Source: Caryophanales bacterium UBA6768
GTDB lineage: Bacteria > Bacillota > Bacilli > Bacillales_D > Amphibacillaceae
Reading direction: 5' to 3'
Assembly (NCBI GenBank): GCA_002453315.1
Contig: DKGO01000196.1
Location: 1 to 29,845, forward strand
DNA length: 29,845 nucleotides
The translations under genes were made by a program, and so were the position numbers. Below the pieces are notes generated by a model that saw nothing but the letters and a program-made list of their open reading frames with translations, searched no databases and had not been told where the DNA came from. Positions within the stretch are counted from its first letter, which is position 1. The number at the start of each line of letters is the position of its first letter. Positions 7,813 through 16,070 of the stretch are shown in pieces.

Positions 7813-8991
7813 TCAACAAATCTCCTTTATTACTTTATTCAACTTTCTAATTTCTTTGGTAGAATCGACGGTTTGATTATTCAGGTTTTGTTCAAATCTT
7901 TTTCTCATTTCGTTATTATCCAATAGTTGCTTAATTGCTTGAAATAATTCAAATTCATCAAATTTTACAATTAAACCGGTTTCTCCATTAATAATTTGTT
8001 CACTTGCACCTGTATTTGTTGTAATTATGGGTTTATTAAAAACTCTAGCTTCTGCAACTGTCATACAATAAGCTTCGTGTCTAGAAGGTTGAATGTAAAT
8101 ATCACAATCTTTTATGGATGGGTATGGATTATCTTGTGTACCTAATAGGATTAAATGTTTTCTCAAATTAAATTCATCTATTTTTGTTTTTAATTTTTCA
8201 CGTAAAGTTCCATCCCCTATACAGTACCAACAAACATCGTACCCCGTTGACAAAAGTCGATTTAATATAAATGGAATAATATCTTGACCTTTTTCATGCT
8301 CTAACCTACCAACGGTTAACAAATTAATTCTTGTAGATGAATTAAAACAATTATGTTTTCTTGAGGCAAGTAACTTAATGTTATCCTTATTAATAATATT
8401 GTAAAATAGAGATGTTTTTTTACTAAGATGAGGAAAAAAATTTATAAATTTTAAAACTACATAATTTGACACCCCAAATATATAATGGTATTTTTCATAT
8501 ATTTTTTTATATTTAGGTAACGAGTTTTGATATTCTGTTACATCCCCATGTAACCAAGCAATCTTTATCTTCGCATTTAGATTTTTTATTGCATAAATAA
8601 CGGGTAAAGAAGCTGGGATATAATAAGAAATTGCAATATCGTATTTTGATTTCTCGTTAGGTAACAAATAAGAATAGTACAAATTTTCTTCAAAGCTAGA
8701 TTCAGTTCCACGTTTCAATAAAAGTGTATATAATATCGTTTTAATAGTTTGCAAAAAGTTACCTTTCACCAAATATTTTCTAATCTTTTCTAATGTTGTT
8801 TTCTCATTTCCAAACACTTCTTTAATCTTTACTTCATCCGGTAGGTGATGCAGGAGTTCACCTCCCCTTTTCATTACTAGTACCGTGATATCAAACCTAT
8901 CTTTTGGCATACTATTTATCAATGAAATGAGAGAATTTTCTATACCTCCTACTATCATTTGATTCGTTACAATCGCAATTTTAATTTTCAA
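7813..8991 (-). CDS. GT4 family glycosyltransferase
   Basis: This GT-B fold transferase has the N-terminal IVGGIENSLISL loop, LLTVGRLEHEKGQ at the start of the donor lobe, WYCIGDG, and the E-x7-E segment SRHEAYCMTVAEA. I place the start at a TTG (8991..8989) because AGGTGA lies 4-5 bases upstream and the protein then opens directly with the first Rossmann strand. An upstream ATG at 9030 has no ribosome binding site and would add 13 residues unlike the family. The product is 392 residues, normal length. It is the closest intact relative of the GT4 fragment at 3731-4249. Substrate is unknown. Confidence 0.86.
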   Translation of the reverse strand: MKIKIAIVTNQMIVGGIENSLISLINSMPKDRFDITVLVMKRGGELLHHLPDEVKIKEVFGNEKTTLEKIRKYLVKGNFLQTIKTILYTLLLKRGTESSFEENLYYSYLLPNEKSKYDIAISYYIPASLPVIYAIKNLNAKIKIAWLHGDVTEYQNSLPKYKKIYEKYHYIFGVSNYVVLKFINFFPHLSKKTSLFYNIINKDNIKLLASRKHNCFNSSTRINLLTVGRLEHEKGQDIIPFILNRLLSTGYDVCWYCIGDGTLREKLKTKIDEFNLRKHLILLGTQDNPYPSIKDCDIYIQPSRHEAYCMTVAEARVFNKPIITTNTGASEQIINGETGLIVKFDEFELFQAIKQLLDNNEMRKRFEQNLNNQTVDSTKEIRKLNKVIKEIC

Positions 8992-9033
8992 TGATTCACC
9001 TACTAAAATTGAATTAAAAGAACTATTCATATG

Positions 9034-10182
9034 TTAATCAATGATGCTAAATGTTTTATTTGTTATAAGTTCTTTTAGTTTAGGTAACTTTTTTAATAAC
9101 CTGAAGTCATCAACTGGATTATTACTTATATTAAGTGTTTCTAAATTTACAAAATATTCGATACCATCTAGATTAGAGATATTTTGATTACTAATATCTA
9201 AAGATTTAATTAAATGCAACTCTTCAATTAGTATCCATTCGGTATTAGGATTAGAAAGTTGACTTCTAACAATTCGTTCTAAATTATGGTCAATAAAAGT
9301 TGCTACTCCAGCTATTTCTGCCATCGTATAAAATGGCATATCTAGCTTTTTAGCCTCCCATATTATCATATTTAATGTACTTGGTGAAATTCTCCAATTT
9401 CCAGCGTTTTTAGATTCTATTCCAAAATTTAAATCATCCCAGTTATAATCTTCTGGTAAAATTGAATGGCATGTTAAAATAATATTTCCCCCTAATTCTT
9501 TTGCTTTCTTTAATATTTTCATTATATATTTTTTATTTTTTAAAAGATGTCTATCAATACAAATAGACGGTGCAAAACCAGTGTAGTTAAATGGTATTAA
9601 ATTGCCTTTTCCATAATGCCCTCTAACCATCTTAAAATATTTGGGAACCAATTGATGAATGTGTCGGTCATCATAAATGAAATTTGGAAATGCAAATGTG
9701 ACTGGTTTTTTAAATTTTTCACCTGTTAAACTATGAACTTGTTGATCCATCCAATTAAATAATGAAAATATTTCATCATCAATCCAACTGTCTATTCCAA
9801 ATTCTTCGGTATATTGAAGTGCTTTTTTATGCTTAAATCCATGATGGGCTATTTCATGCCCATTTGCTTGTAATTCTAGTAACATATCAATTTCTTTTTG
9901 TGAATGTTCTCTTTGGCATTCGAAATGATGAAAGGCATTCATATTAAAAGTGACTTTGATATCATAATAACCAAATAGATCTTTACCATATTTATACCAA
10001 TGTTCTACTCTGAAACTATCGTCAAAGGTTAATGCAATACCAGGTTTTTTATAAGGGGCAATATTTTTGGCTGTTGTTTTCCCATTAATACCTTTTTTCA
10101 TGTTACTTGCGATAGTGTTCCAATACCTCCATTGATGGAATTCATGGATAAGTTTTGCTTTCAATTTATTTTTTATCGCCAT
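9034..10182 (-). CDS. NodB/CE4 polysaccharide deacetylase fused to leucine-rich repeats
   Basis: The N-terminal ~300 residues form a NodB-type carbohydrate esterase 4 domain: motif 1 TFDDS (~52-56) with the catalytic and metal-binding Asp pair, and motif 2 HHGFKH (~113-118) with two metal His residues three apart. Residues ~318-373 are leucine-rich repeats of the SDS22 kind: LDISNQNISNLDG, then LETLNISNNPVDD, then KLKEL. NodB domains remove N-acetyl groups from GlcNAc polymers. The LRR tail is unusual for the family and may bind a protein partner. No signal peptide or clear membrane anchor is visible, so the enzyme may act in the cytoplasm on lipid-linked precursors; most NodB enzymes of exopolysaccharides are secreted. 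A GGGGGAAAGGG ribosome binding site touches the ATG. It sits 13 bases after a GT2 gene. Confidence 0.82.
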   Translation of the reverse strand: MAIKNKLKAKLIHEFHQWRYWNTIASNMKKGINGKTTAKNIAPYKKPGIALTFDDSFRVEHWYKYGKDLFGYYDIKVTFNMNAFHHFECQREHSQKEIDMLLELQANGHEIAHHGFKHKKALQYTEEFGIDSWIDDEIFSLFNWMDQQVHSLTGEKFKKPVTFAFPNFIYDDRHIHQLVPKYFKMVRGHYGKGNLIPFNYTGFAPSICIDRHLLKNKKYIMKILKKAKELGGNIILTCHSILPEDYNWDDLNFGIESKNAGNWRISPSTLNMIIWEAKKLDMPFYTMAEIAGVATFIDHNLERIVRSQLSNPNTEWILIEELHLIKSLDISNQNISNLDGIEYFVNLETLNISNNPVDDFRLLKKLPKLKELITNKTFSIID

Positions 10183-10195
10183 CCCTTTCCCCCAC

Positions 10196-11221
10196 TTACC
10201 CTGTTGCCCGTAATTTATTTCTCCATTGGATCACTTTGGCTAATTGTTTTTCATTTCTTCGTATACACAAATACTTTAACAACTTGTAATAGATCGAGTT
10301 TGTTTTATAGCTTACTATATCCTTTTTAAATTCATTATCATTTATTATTTCAGCAAGAATTTGCCTTTTTTGTTTCACTGAAATCCCTGTGTACTTTATC
10401 ACTTCTTGTGTATATAAGAGTACCCTAGTTATAAAGAGTTCACCCAACGTATCAATATAATTAGTTAAATTATACTTTTTACAAATTTCTATTGAAAATA
10501 TTTTATCGTCCAATAGATACATATAAAAATCATCTCTGAAAACTTGTGACAACGAGTCCCCGACACGTCTAAAATATACATATAACGGTTGGTCCACGAA
10601 AACCACCGTATTAATTAATGGTAGGAGACTTAAATTCAGTCGTTTATCCTCACCAAAACCCATTGTTTCATCAAATCCTATACAATATTCATCAAATATC
10701 GACTTTTTGTATAGTTTGTTATAACACGGAACAAGGGAAAACGTATTATTTGCTAAAAAGTTTGGTATTATTTCATTAATAATTGTTTTATTATTTACTG
10801 CGTGGTCTACTTGTTCCCAAACCTGCGGTACCTTTTCCGTATTATCTGCCTCATTTATTTGTGTATACTGACATACAACCATGTCAGCATCATGCCTCAA
10901 TGAATGGTCCATTAATATTTTGTACATTTCAGGTAAAATAACATCATCCGGATCAACAAAAGCTACATATTTTCCCTTTGCAATGTCAATACCCGCATTT
11001 CGTGCGGCTGATACCCCACTATTTTTTTGATGGATTACTTTAATTCTCACATCATTTTTTGCATAGGCCTCACATATTTCCCCACTTTTATCTGGTGAAC
11101 CGTCATTTACCAGTATTAGCTCAAATCCCGAATATTTTTGCGCTACTATTGAATCAATACAATTATGTAAATGGGATTCTACTTTATAGATTGGCACAAT
11201 AATACTAATTTCAGGGTTCAT
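10196..11221 (-). CDS. GT2 family glycosyltransferase
   Basis: This 341-residue GT-A transferase has ISIIVPIYK at the N-terminus, LVNDGSPDKSG (~38-47), SGVSAARN (~68-75) and DPDD (90-93) at the metal site, where most neighbours have DSDD. The C-terminal half contains GEDKRLNL, a conserved acidic segment seen in related capsule transferases. It should add a sugar to the lipid-linked intermediate. AAAGGA precedes the ATG at suitable spacing. It lies between another GT2 gene (13 bases upstream) and the deacetylase gene. Substrate is unknown. Confidence 0.88.
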   Translation of the reverse strand: MNPEISIIVPIYKVESHLHNCIDSIVAQKYSGFELILVNDGSPDKSGEICEAYAKNDVRIKVIHQKNSGVSAARNAGIDIAKGKYVAFVDPDDVILPEMYKILMDHSLRHDADMVVCQYTQINEADNTEKVPQVWEQVDHAVNNKTIINEIIPNFLANNTFSLVPCYNKLYKKSIFDEYCIGFDETMGFGEDKRLNLSLLPLINTVVFVDQPLYVYFRRVGDSLSQVFRDDFYMYLLDDKIFSIEICKKYNLTNYIDTLGELFITRVLLYTQEVIKYTGISVKQKRQILAEIINDNEFKKDIVSYKTNSIYYKLLKYLCIRRNEKQLAKVIQWRNKLRATG

Positions 11222-11234
11222 TGTGTCATTCCTT

Positions 11235-12239
11235 TCAATTAAAAATACCTTTTTTCATTTTCTTAAATTGATAGGCCAATATAAATAAGCTAATATTATA
11301 ATTCATTAAAGTAATTATAAATTTATAATGAAAGGATAAAATAGTGTTTTTTCTTGTTTCCTTATAGTAATTTCGGATGCTTGATTGAATATAATTTAGA
11401 TATCTTGTTCTAGTTTCTTTATCTTCCACTTGGTTCAAAATATAATAAGAATGGTCTACACAATTATAAGTAAAGCAGCTATTTACTGTGTCAGATAGTT
11501 CGGGATATTTTCGGTTCATAAATTCAATTATTTCATCCCAACCGATAAAAGCATCTAACCTTTTTTCATAATAAGACTTTGTTAAAATACTTTCCTTTTG
11601 CTTCACATATATATAGCCAGCAAAGTTCAAGTATACTGACTTTTTTGCTTTCGCAAACAGCTTATATGTCGAAGATAAATCTTCATGTATTCTCCCAACT
11701 GGAAAAGTAATCCCTGCAAAACAATTTTTACTGAAAAGTTTATTACATAAAGAAAACCTGTATAAAACCCCTTTAAATAATTCCCTAATTGCTTCCTCAT
11801 TGTTCAATTCTCGTGTGTAATGTTCAATACCACCATTATTAATAATTTCACCATTTATTTCACGTCCCAACTTACAAATAGCGATACTGCTTCCTGTTTC
11901 AATACAAGCCCGATATAGTTTTTCATACATATCTACCCCAATATAATCATCTGCATCAACGAACCCGATGAATTCACCTTGGGCATGTTGAAGTCCCGTA
12001 TTTCTTGCAACACTAACTCCTTGCTTTTCTTGATGAACGACTTTAATTCTTGCATCTTTTTCAGCATACTCGTCACAAATTTCACCACTATTATCAATAG
12101 ATTCATCATTAACTAGGATGATTTCTATATTAGTATAAGTTTGATTAAGTATACTTTCCAAACACTTCCTCAGATATAAGGCATCATTAAATACAGGAAC
12201 AATGACACTAATTTTCGGTCTTTTTCCCATCTTTGTCAT
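11235..12239 (-). CDS. GT2 family glycosyltransferase
   Basis: This 334-residue GT-A transferase shows ISVIVPVFN (~10-18), LVNDESIDNSG (~42-52; Glu in place of the usual Gly), QGVSVARN (~73-80) and DADD (95-98). A HEDLSST segment about 185 lies where related enzymes carry their catalytic acidic residue. Its ATG overlaps the stop codon of the cytidylyltransferase gene by four bases (ATGA), so the two are translationally coupled; a second ATG three codons in is an alternative. The coupling links it functionally to the phosphoglycerol genes, perhaps placing the residue that receives the phosphoglycerol. That last point is inference. Confidence 0.87.
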   Translation of the reverse strand: MTKMGKRPKISVIVPVFNDALYLRKCLESILNQTYTNIEIILVNDESIDNSGEICDEYAEKDARIKVVHQEKQGVSVARNTGLQHAQGEFIGFVDADDYIGVDMYEKLYRACIETGSSIAICKLGREINGEIINNGGIEHYTRELNNEEAIRELFKGVLYRFSLCNKLFSKNCFAGITFPVGRIHEDLSSTYKLFAKAKKSVYLNFAGYIYVKQKESILTKSYYEKRLDAFIGWDEIIEFMNRKYPELSDTVNSCFTYNCVDHSYYILNQVEDKETRTRYLNYIQSSIRNYYKETRKNTILSFHYKFIITLMNYNISLFILAYQFKKMKKGIFN

Positions 12240-12664
12240 CCCGTTTCAATAGTTTCTAATCTTTGTTTGACTAAAGTTGATGAGACGTTCGAGGTGTATG
12301 GAAAGTAAACAATATCAACAGCTACCTTATAAAATCTTTCTTCCATTTCATTAAAAAGGGCACTTCCTTTCCAATCGTCACCAACGAACATGACATCGAA
12401 AAGTAATTGCTCCCATGCGGCGTATTTGTCTCTCGTTTTTTGTGCGACTACTTGATCGACATATTTAACGGATTCTACAATTTGTACTCGTTCGTGAAAG
12501 GGAATAATAGTTTGTTTATTTTTATAACTTTCAACAAGTTCATCTGTACTTACTCCGACGATTAGTTTGTCACATTGTTCCTTAGCCTGCTTTAAAATAT
12601 TAAGATGGCCTACATGAAATAAATCAAACACTCCTGTTGTATAACCAACTTTATACCGCTTCAT
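12236..12664 (-). CDS. tagD-like: Glycerol-3-phosphate cytidylyltransferase-like enzyme (TagD family)
   Basis: The 142-residue product is a small nucleotidyltransferase with GVFDLFHVGH (11-20), the HxGH signature that binds CTP, and FVGDDWKG later in the chain. TagD makes CDP-glycerol from CTP and sn-glycerol 3-phosphate. The C-terminal signature that reads RTEGISTT in TagD is here YTSNVSST, so the alcohol phosphate could be something other than glycerol phosphate. The adjacent TagB/TagF-like transferase favours glycerol. I place the start at 12664, where GATGAGG precedes the ATG and the chain opens with the first strand of the fold. Frame-compatible upstream starts lie inside the preceding gene. 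The gene overlaps the transferase gene by 14 bases, so supply and use of the activated precursor are coupled. Confidence 0.8.
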   Translation of the reverse strand: MKRYKVGYTTGVFDLFHVGHLNILKQAKEQCDKLIVGVSTDELVESYKNKQTIIPFHERVQIVESVKYVDQVVAQKTRDKYAAWEQLLFDVMFVGDDWKGSALFNEMEERFYKVAVDIVYFPYTSNVSSTLVKQRLETIETG

Positions 12665-13832
12665 AAACCTCATCCCTTCCATCATCAAAACAAACTTCTT
12701 CAATCTGTTTCATTAATTTTTCACTTGCAGTTCCATTTTCATATGAACCGATATCTTCCAAAAATAAATTCATCTTTTCTTGATATTTTTTCAGCTGGAA
12801 TTTTTCCATTTCCAACATTAATTGCTCCTGACTCTTTACGCTGATAAAAGGTAAATCATCCAATTCGAAATATAAATCCCTTTCCTTTGTCACATATTCT
12901 TCTACATCTGGTACATAAAGAAAGCACGGTCTTTTCGTTATGGCATAGTCAAAAATGAGCGAAGAATAATCTGAGATTAATACATCCGTGACGACGAGCA
13001 GTTCTTGAATATCGTTATATGCCGTCACATCAATGACATTGTCATTCCCGAATAACTTCCCTGACTCAGAAATTAAATGTGGGTGAAATTTTACTAATAC
13101 GACCCAATCTCCCCCAAATTTGTCCCGAAGTGTTTTCCTTAATTCCAAGTAATCTAAATCATACACTTCCAAATTGTTATCTTTACGAAAAGTTGGTGCA
13201 TATAATAGGATTTTTTTGTCACTTGGAATATTTAATTTCCTTAACACAATCTCCCTTAAATCTGCACTGTCTCGAAAAAACAGATCATTTCTAGGAGTAC
13301 CATGTTCAAAAATTTCTCCATCATACCAAAAGGCTCTTCTGAAAATTTCGGAACTAAATTGACATCCCGACAACAATAAATCACATTTGGCTGAATCCTT
13401 TTTTGCCATTTCAATATAGGATTCAGGTAAAACATCCACAGCATCTTTTTCAATTTGTTTCAATCTTAATGAGCTATGCCATGTTTGGATATAATACTGA
13501 TTCTTTCTTTTCACAAAAAACTCAGTTGCCCGAAAATTTGTAATGATTACTTTTGCGGTGCACAATTCATAAAAATACCTTAATGACATTATCTTCACTT
13601 TTCTAATTGACCCATTCGCTCCAATCATTGAAGGGTCAGTAAATGCCCATACAATATCATATGTATTTGGTTGAGAATTTCCGATGATATACTCACTGAT
13701 ATATTTAGGATTACATCCATACTGGGCACCATAATAGCTAAACATTAATATCTTATTTTGTTTAATCGGAAAAATGCGACATACATAAATAACGATTAAT
13801 GCAAGCCATCTTTTAAATTGACCCACTTTCAT
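12651..13832 (-). CDS. CDP-glycerol glycerophosphotransferase-like protein (TagB/TagF family)
   Basis: This 393-residue protein belongs to the teichoic acid glycerophosphotransferase family (GT-B-like, peripheral membrane). Visible family motifs are IQTWHSSLRLKQIEKD (~115-130), EHGTPRND (~176-183), KFHPHL (~248-253) and SDYSSLIFDYA (~287-297). The His residues in HGTPRND and FHPH are those expected for catalysis and phosphate binding. A hydrophobic N-terminal segment (~9-21) may help membrane binding. The family transfers glycerol phosphate (or ribitol phosphate) from a CDP donor; one gene alone suggests single phosphoglycerol decorations rather than a full teichoic acid chain. It starts right after the stop of the GT2 gene and overlaps the cytidylyltransferase gene downstream. 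Confidence 0.86.
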   Translation of the reverse strand: MKVGQFKRWLALIVIYVCRIFPIKQNKILMFSYYGAQYGCNPKYISEYIIGNSQPNTYDIVWAFTDPSMIGANGSIRKVKIMSLRYFYELCTAKVIITNFRATEFFVKRKNQYYIQTWHSSLRLKQIEKDAVDVLPESYIEMAKKDSAKCDLLLSGCQFSSEIFRRAFWYDGEIFEHGTPRNDLFFRDSADLREIVLRKLNIPSDKKILLYAPTFRKDNNLEVYDLDYLELRKTLRDKFGGDWVVLVKFHPHLISESGKLFGNDNVIDVTAYNDIQELLVVTDVLISDYSSLIFDYAITKRPCFLYVPDVEEYVTKERDLYFELDDLPFISVKSQEQLMLEMEKFQLKKYQEKMNLFLEDIGSYENGTASEKLMKQIEEVCFDDGRDEVYEAV

Positions 13833-14864
13833 TTATACATTCACCCGCTTTAAACTTTCCGGTTTGGATAAAATTTTTATTTTTCTTAACCCTTGTAATA
13901 TATAACGAATCAACGTATTCAAACTGGGATGTAATCTGAATAAATACAATTTTACTTTTAAACGTCTGTTATTTTTTGTTGCTAGCTTAAATTTCTTAAA
14001 ATTATCTCTAATATATTTTTCAATCCCCTTTTTATACCTGTTCATTTGTTGATTCTTCCCATTTATTAAAAGTAAATGATACTGAACCAGACACGTTTCT
14101 AAAATTTGTTGATATGAATTATTGCTCAGCCTGTGATAATGTTTCTGAATAAACTCATGTCTTTCTTTCATCCCTTTAATTAAATCTAAATGGTTCGGTG
14201 TATAGGTTGCGACAATGCTATCATACCGTTGATAGTAATAATAAAATGGTTCATACAATATGACATAACGATTGACATGATGCATTACCTGATGTGCCCA
14301 AAATACATCTTCGAACAAGACTCCCTTTTTAAAAGGAATTTCCTTAATCAACTTAGTTTTATACAATTTCCCCCAGGCAAAGTTTTTCACCTTTTCGTTT
14401 TTAACTAACTCATACATTAAAGTGTTATTATCCAATAACTCAAAATTTTGACTCTTTTTCGTATACCGATTATCGAACAACAACTTGTCGTCGTAAGCAT
14501 AAAAAAATGCTGATTGCACGATATCAGCATCAATTTCCTCTCGCTTTTGCACCATTGTTTCAATCATCGTTTCGTTTAACCAATCATCACTATCAACAAA
14601 CATTGTAAGATTTCCTGTGACATACTTCATTCCTTCGTTTCTTGCATCAGATAAACCACCGTTTTTCTTATGAACTGTGATGACACGGCTATCTTTTTCT
14701 TTATAACTTTCAATTATTTTCCCACAATGATCAGGTGAGCCGTCATTTACTAAAATAACTTCTAAATTTGTATATGTTTGCTTTAAAATACTGTCAATAC
14801 ACCGAACCAAATATTCCTCTACTTTAAAAATGGGAACAACGACACTTACTTTTTCATTTATCAA
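13833..14864 (-). CDS. GT2 family glycosyltransferase
   Basis: This 343-residue GT-A transferase has VSVVVPIFK (~6-14), ILVNDGSPDHCG (~37-48), GGLSDARN (~69-76) and DSDD (91-94), followed by a basic acceptor domain. The only start that fits is a TTG (14864..14862), because an in-frame stop lies directly before it; an AGGGG is 12 bases upstream, so initiation may be modest. The stop codon abuts the ATG of the glycerophosphotransferase gene, which couples their translation. Like several neighbours it has a Lys/Arg-rich C-terminus (~300-343) that could sit on the membrane surface. Sugar specificity is unknown. Confidence 0.87.
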   Translation of the reverse strand: MINEKVSVVVPIFKVEEYLVRCIDSILKQTYTNLEVILVNDGSPDHCGKIIESYKEKDSRVITVHKKNGGLSDARNEGMKYVTGNLTMFVDSDDWLNETMIETMVQKREEIDADIVQSAFFYAYDDKLLFDNRYTKKSQNFELLDNNTLMYELVKNEKVKNFAWGKLYKTKLIKEIPFKKGVLFEDVFWAHQVMHHVNRYVILYEPFYYYYQRYDSIVATYTPNHLDLIKGMKERHEFIQKHYHRLSNNSYQQILETCLVQYHLLLINGKNQQMNRYKKGIEKYIRDNFKKFKLATKNNRRLKVKLYLFRLHPSLNTLIRYILQGLRKIKILSKPESLKRVNV

Positions 14865-14880
14865 TCACTATCTTTTCCCC

Positions 14881-16059
14881 TTACATGATTTCATATAATT
14901 TATTTAGCTGCCCGTGATTTGTATAGTCAGTTCTCCCGCAATTCATCGAAAGCTTTTTTCTTAATTTGGACTGAAGATATAAACTTTCTATTCTCTCGAC
15001 GATTCCTTCGACAGATTGTTCACAGATCATCCCATCATATCCATCATTTAATTGACTTTGTGCTGTTGGATAATTTGTAATAATTACTGGCTTTTGTAAA
15101 ATTTGCGCTTCACGAACTGTCACTGCCTTTCCTTCATATCTAGACGGTTGCACATATATATCCGCTTCTTTTATAAACGGATACGGGTTTAATTGTTTAC
15201 CCAATAGCACAAAACTATCATCAAGTTGGTATTTCGTAATTAACTCTTTTATCTGCCCTTCATCGCCGCCATAACCGACTATATACCAAACGATATTTGT
15301 CATGCCCTGTTGTTTTAATAGATTCATCGCTTCAACTGCACGGTCAATTCCTTTTGCATAGGATAACCTAGCAACTGTGATGATTTTAAACCGTTTGTCA
15401 TCGACCAGTGGGTTGTTTATCACTTCATCTGCTTGCTTACGAATAAAATTTGGGGAAACGATATTTTCCATAACTATCACTTTATCTTGTAACGAAGGAT
15501 ATCTCTTGATAAATGCTCGTTTACACTCATCAGAAACTGCAACAAGATAATTAAATTGACTCCACATGTCCAGATCGAGTTGTGTATCAGTTTCGACTGA
15601 TGAAAAGTCCGTATGGATCCAAGCAATTTTTTTCTTGGCATTCACTTTTTCAGCCACAAAATAATGCGGCCATAAATAACTAATCGCAATCTCGTATTTT
15701 TTCTCCACCCTTGGTAAAAAAGGCAAAGCGTATTTCCACATGTATTGCATTTGTTTAAAACCATTTTCACTGGCATGACCTAGACTTGCTTTCCACCTGG
15801 CTAATAATCTTGCGAATGCTATAAAAACTTGTCCCGATTTCAACACTTGGCCAATTGACATTCTGAATGTACGATACGCTTTTATTTCTTCTAATATATT
15901 AACTTTTGTCGGAAGTGATGGTAATAAATCTCCTGAATGACGATATAACATTAAATCAATATCATTATTTTTATAGTCAAAGTGATGTAACATGCTAATT
16001 AAACTTCTTTCGACCCCGCCAATTTCCATATCAAATGAAGCAATTAAGACTTTGGTCAT
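14881..16059 (-). CDS. GT4 family glycosyltransferase
   Basis: This 392-residue GT-B transferase has the N-terminal loop MEIGGVERSLISML (~11-24), LVAVSDECK, the donor-lobe opening ITVARLSYAKG and SRYEGKAVTVREA with the two Glu residues of the E-x7-E motif. It resembles the GT4 genes at 7813-8991 and 6578-7768, all of which share the A-I-S-Y and K-I-A-W segments in mid-protein, so they look like one expanded subfamily. AAGGTGAAA precedes the ATG. It lies 11 bases after the EpsF-like gene and 16 before a GT2 gene. Substrate is unknown. Confidence 0.87.
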   Translation of the reverse strand: MTKVLIASFDMEIGGVERSLISMLHHFDYKNNDIDLMLYRHSGDLLPSLPTKVNILEEIKAYRTFRMSIGQVLKSGQVFIAFARLLARWKASLGHASENGFKQMQYMWKYALPFLPRVEKKYEIAISYLWPHYFVAEKVNAKKKIAWIHTDFSSVETDTQLDLDMWSQFNYLVAVSDECKRAFIKRYPSLQDKVIVMENIVSPNFIRKQADEVINNPLVDDKRFKIITVARLSYAKGIDRAVEAMNLLKQQGMTNIVWYIVGYGGDEGQIKELITKYQLDDSFVLLGKQLNPYPFIKEADIYVQPSRYEGKAVTVREAQILQKPVIITNYPTAQSQLNDGYDGMICEQSVEGIVERIESLYLQSKLRKKLSMNCGRTDYTNHGQLNKLYEIM

Positions 16060-16070
16060 TTATTTCACCT

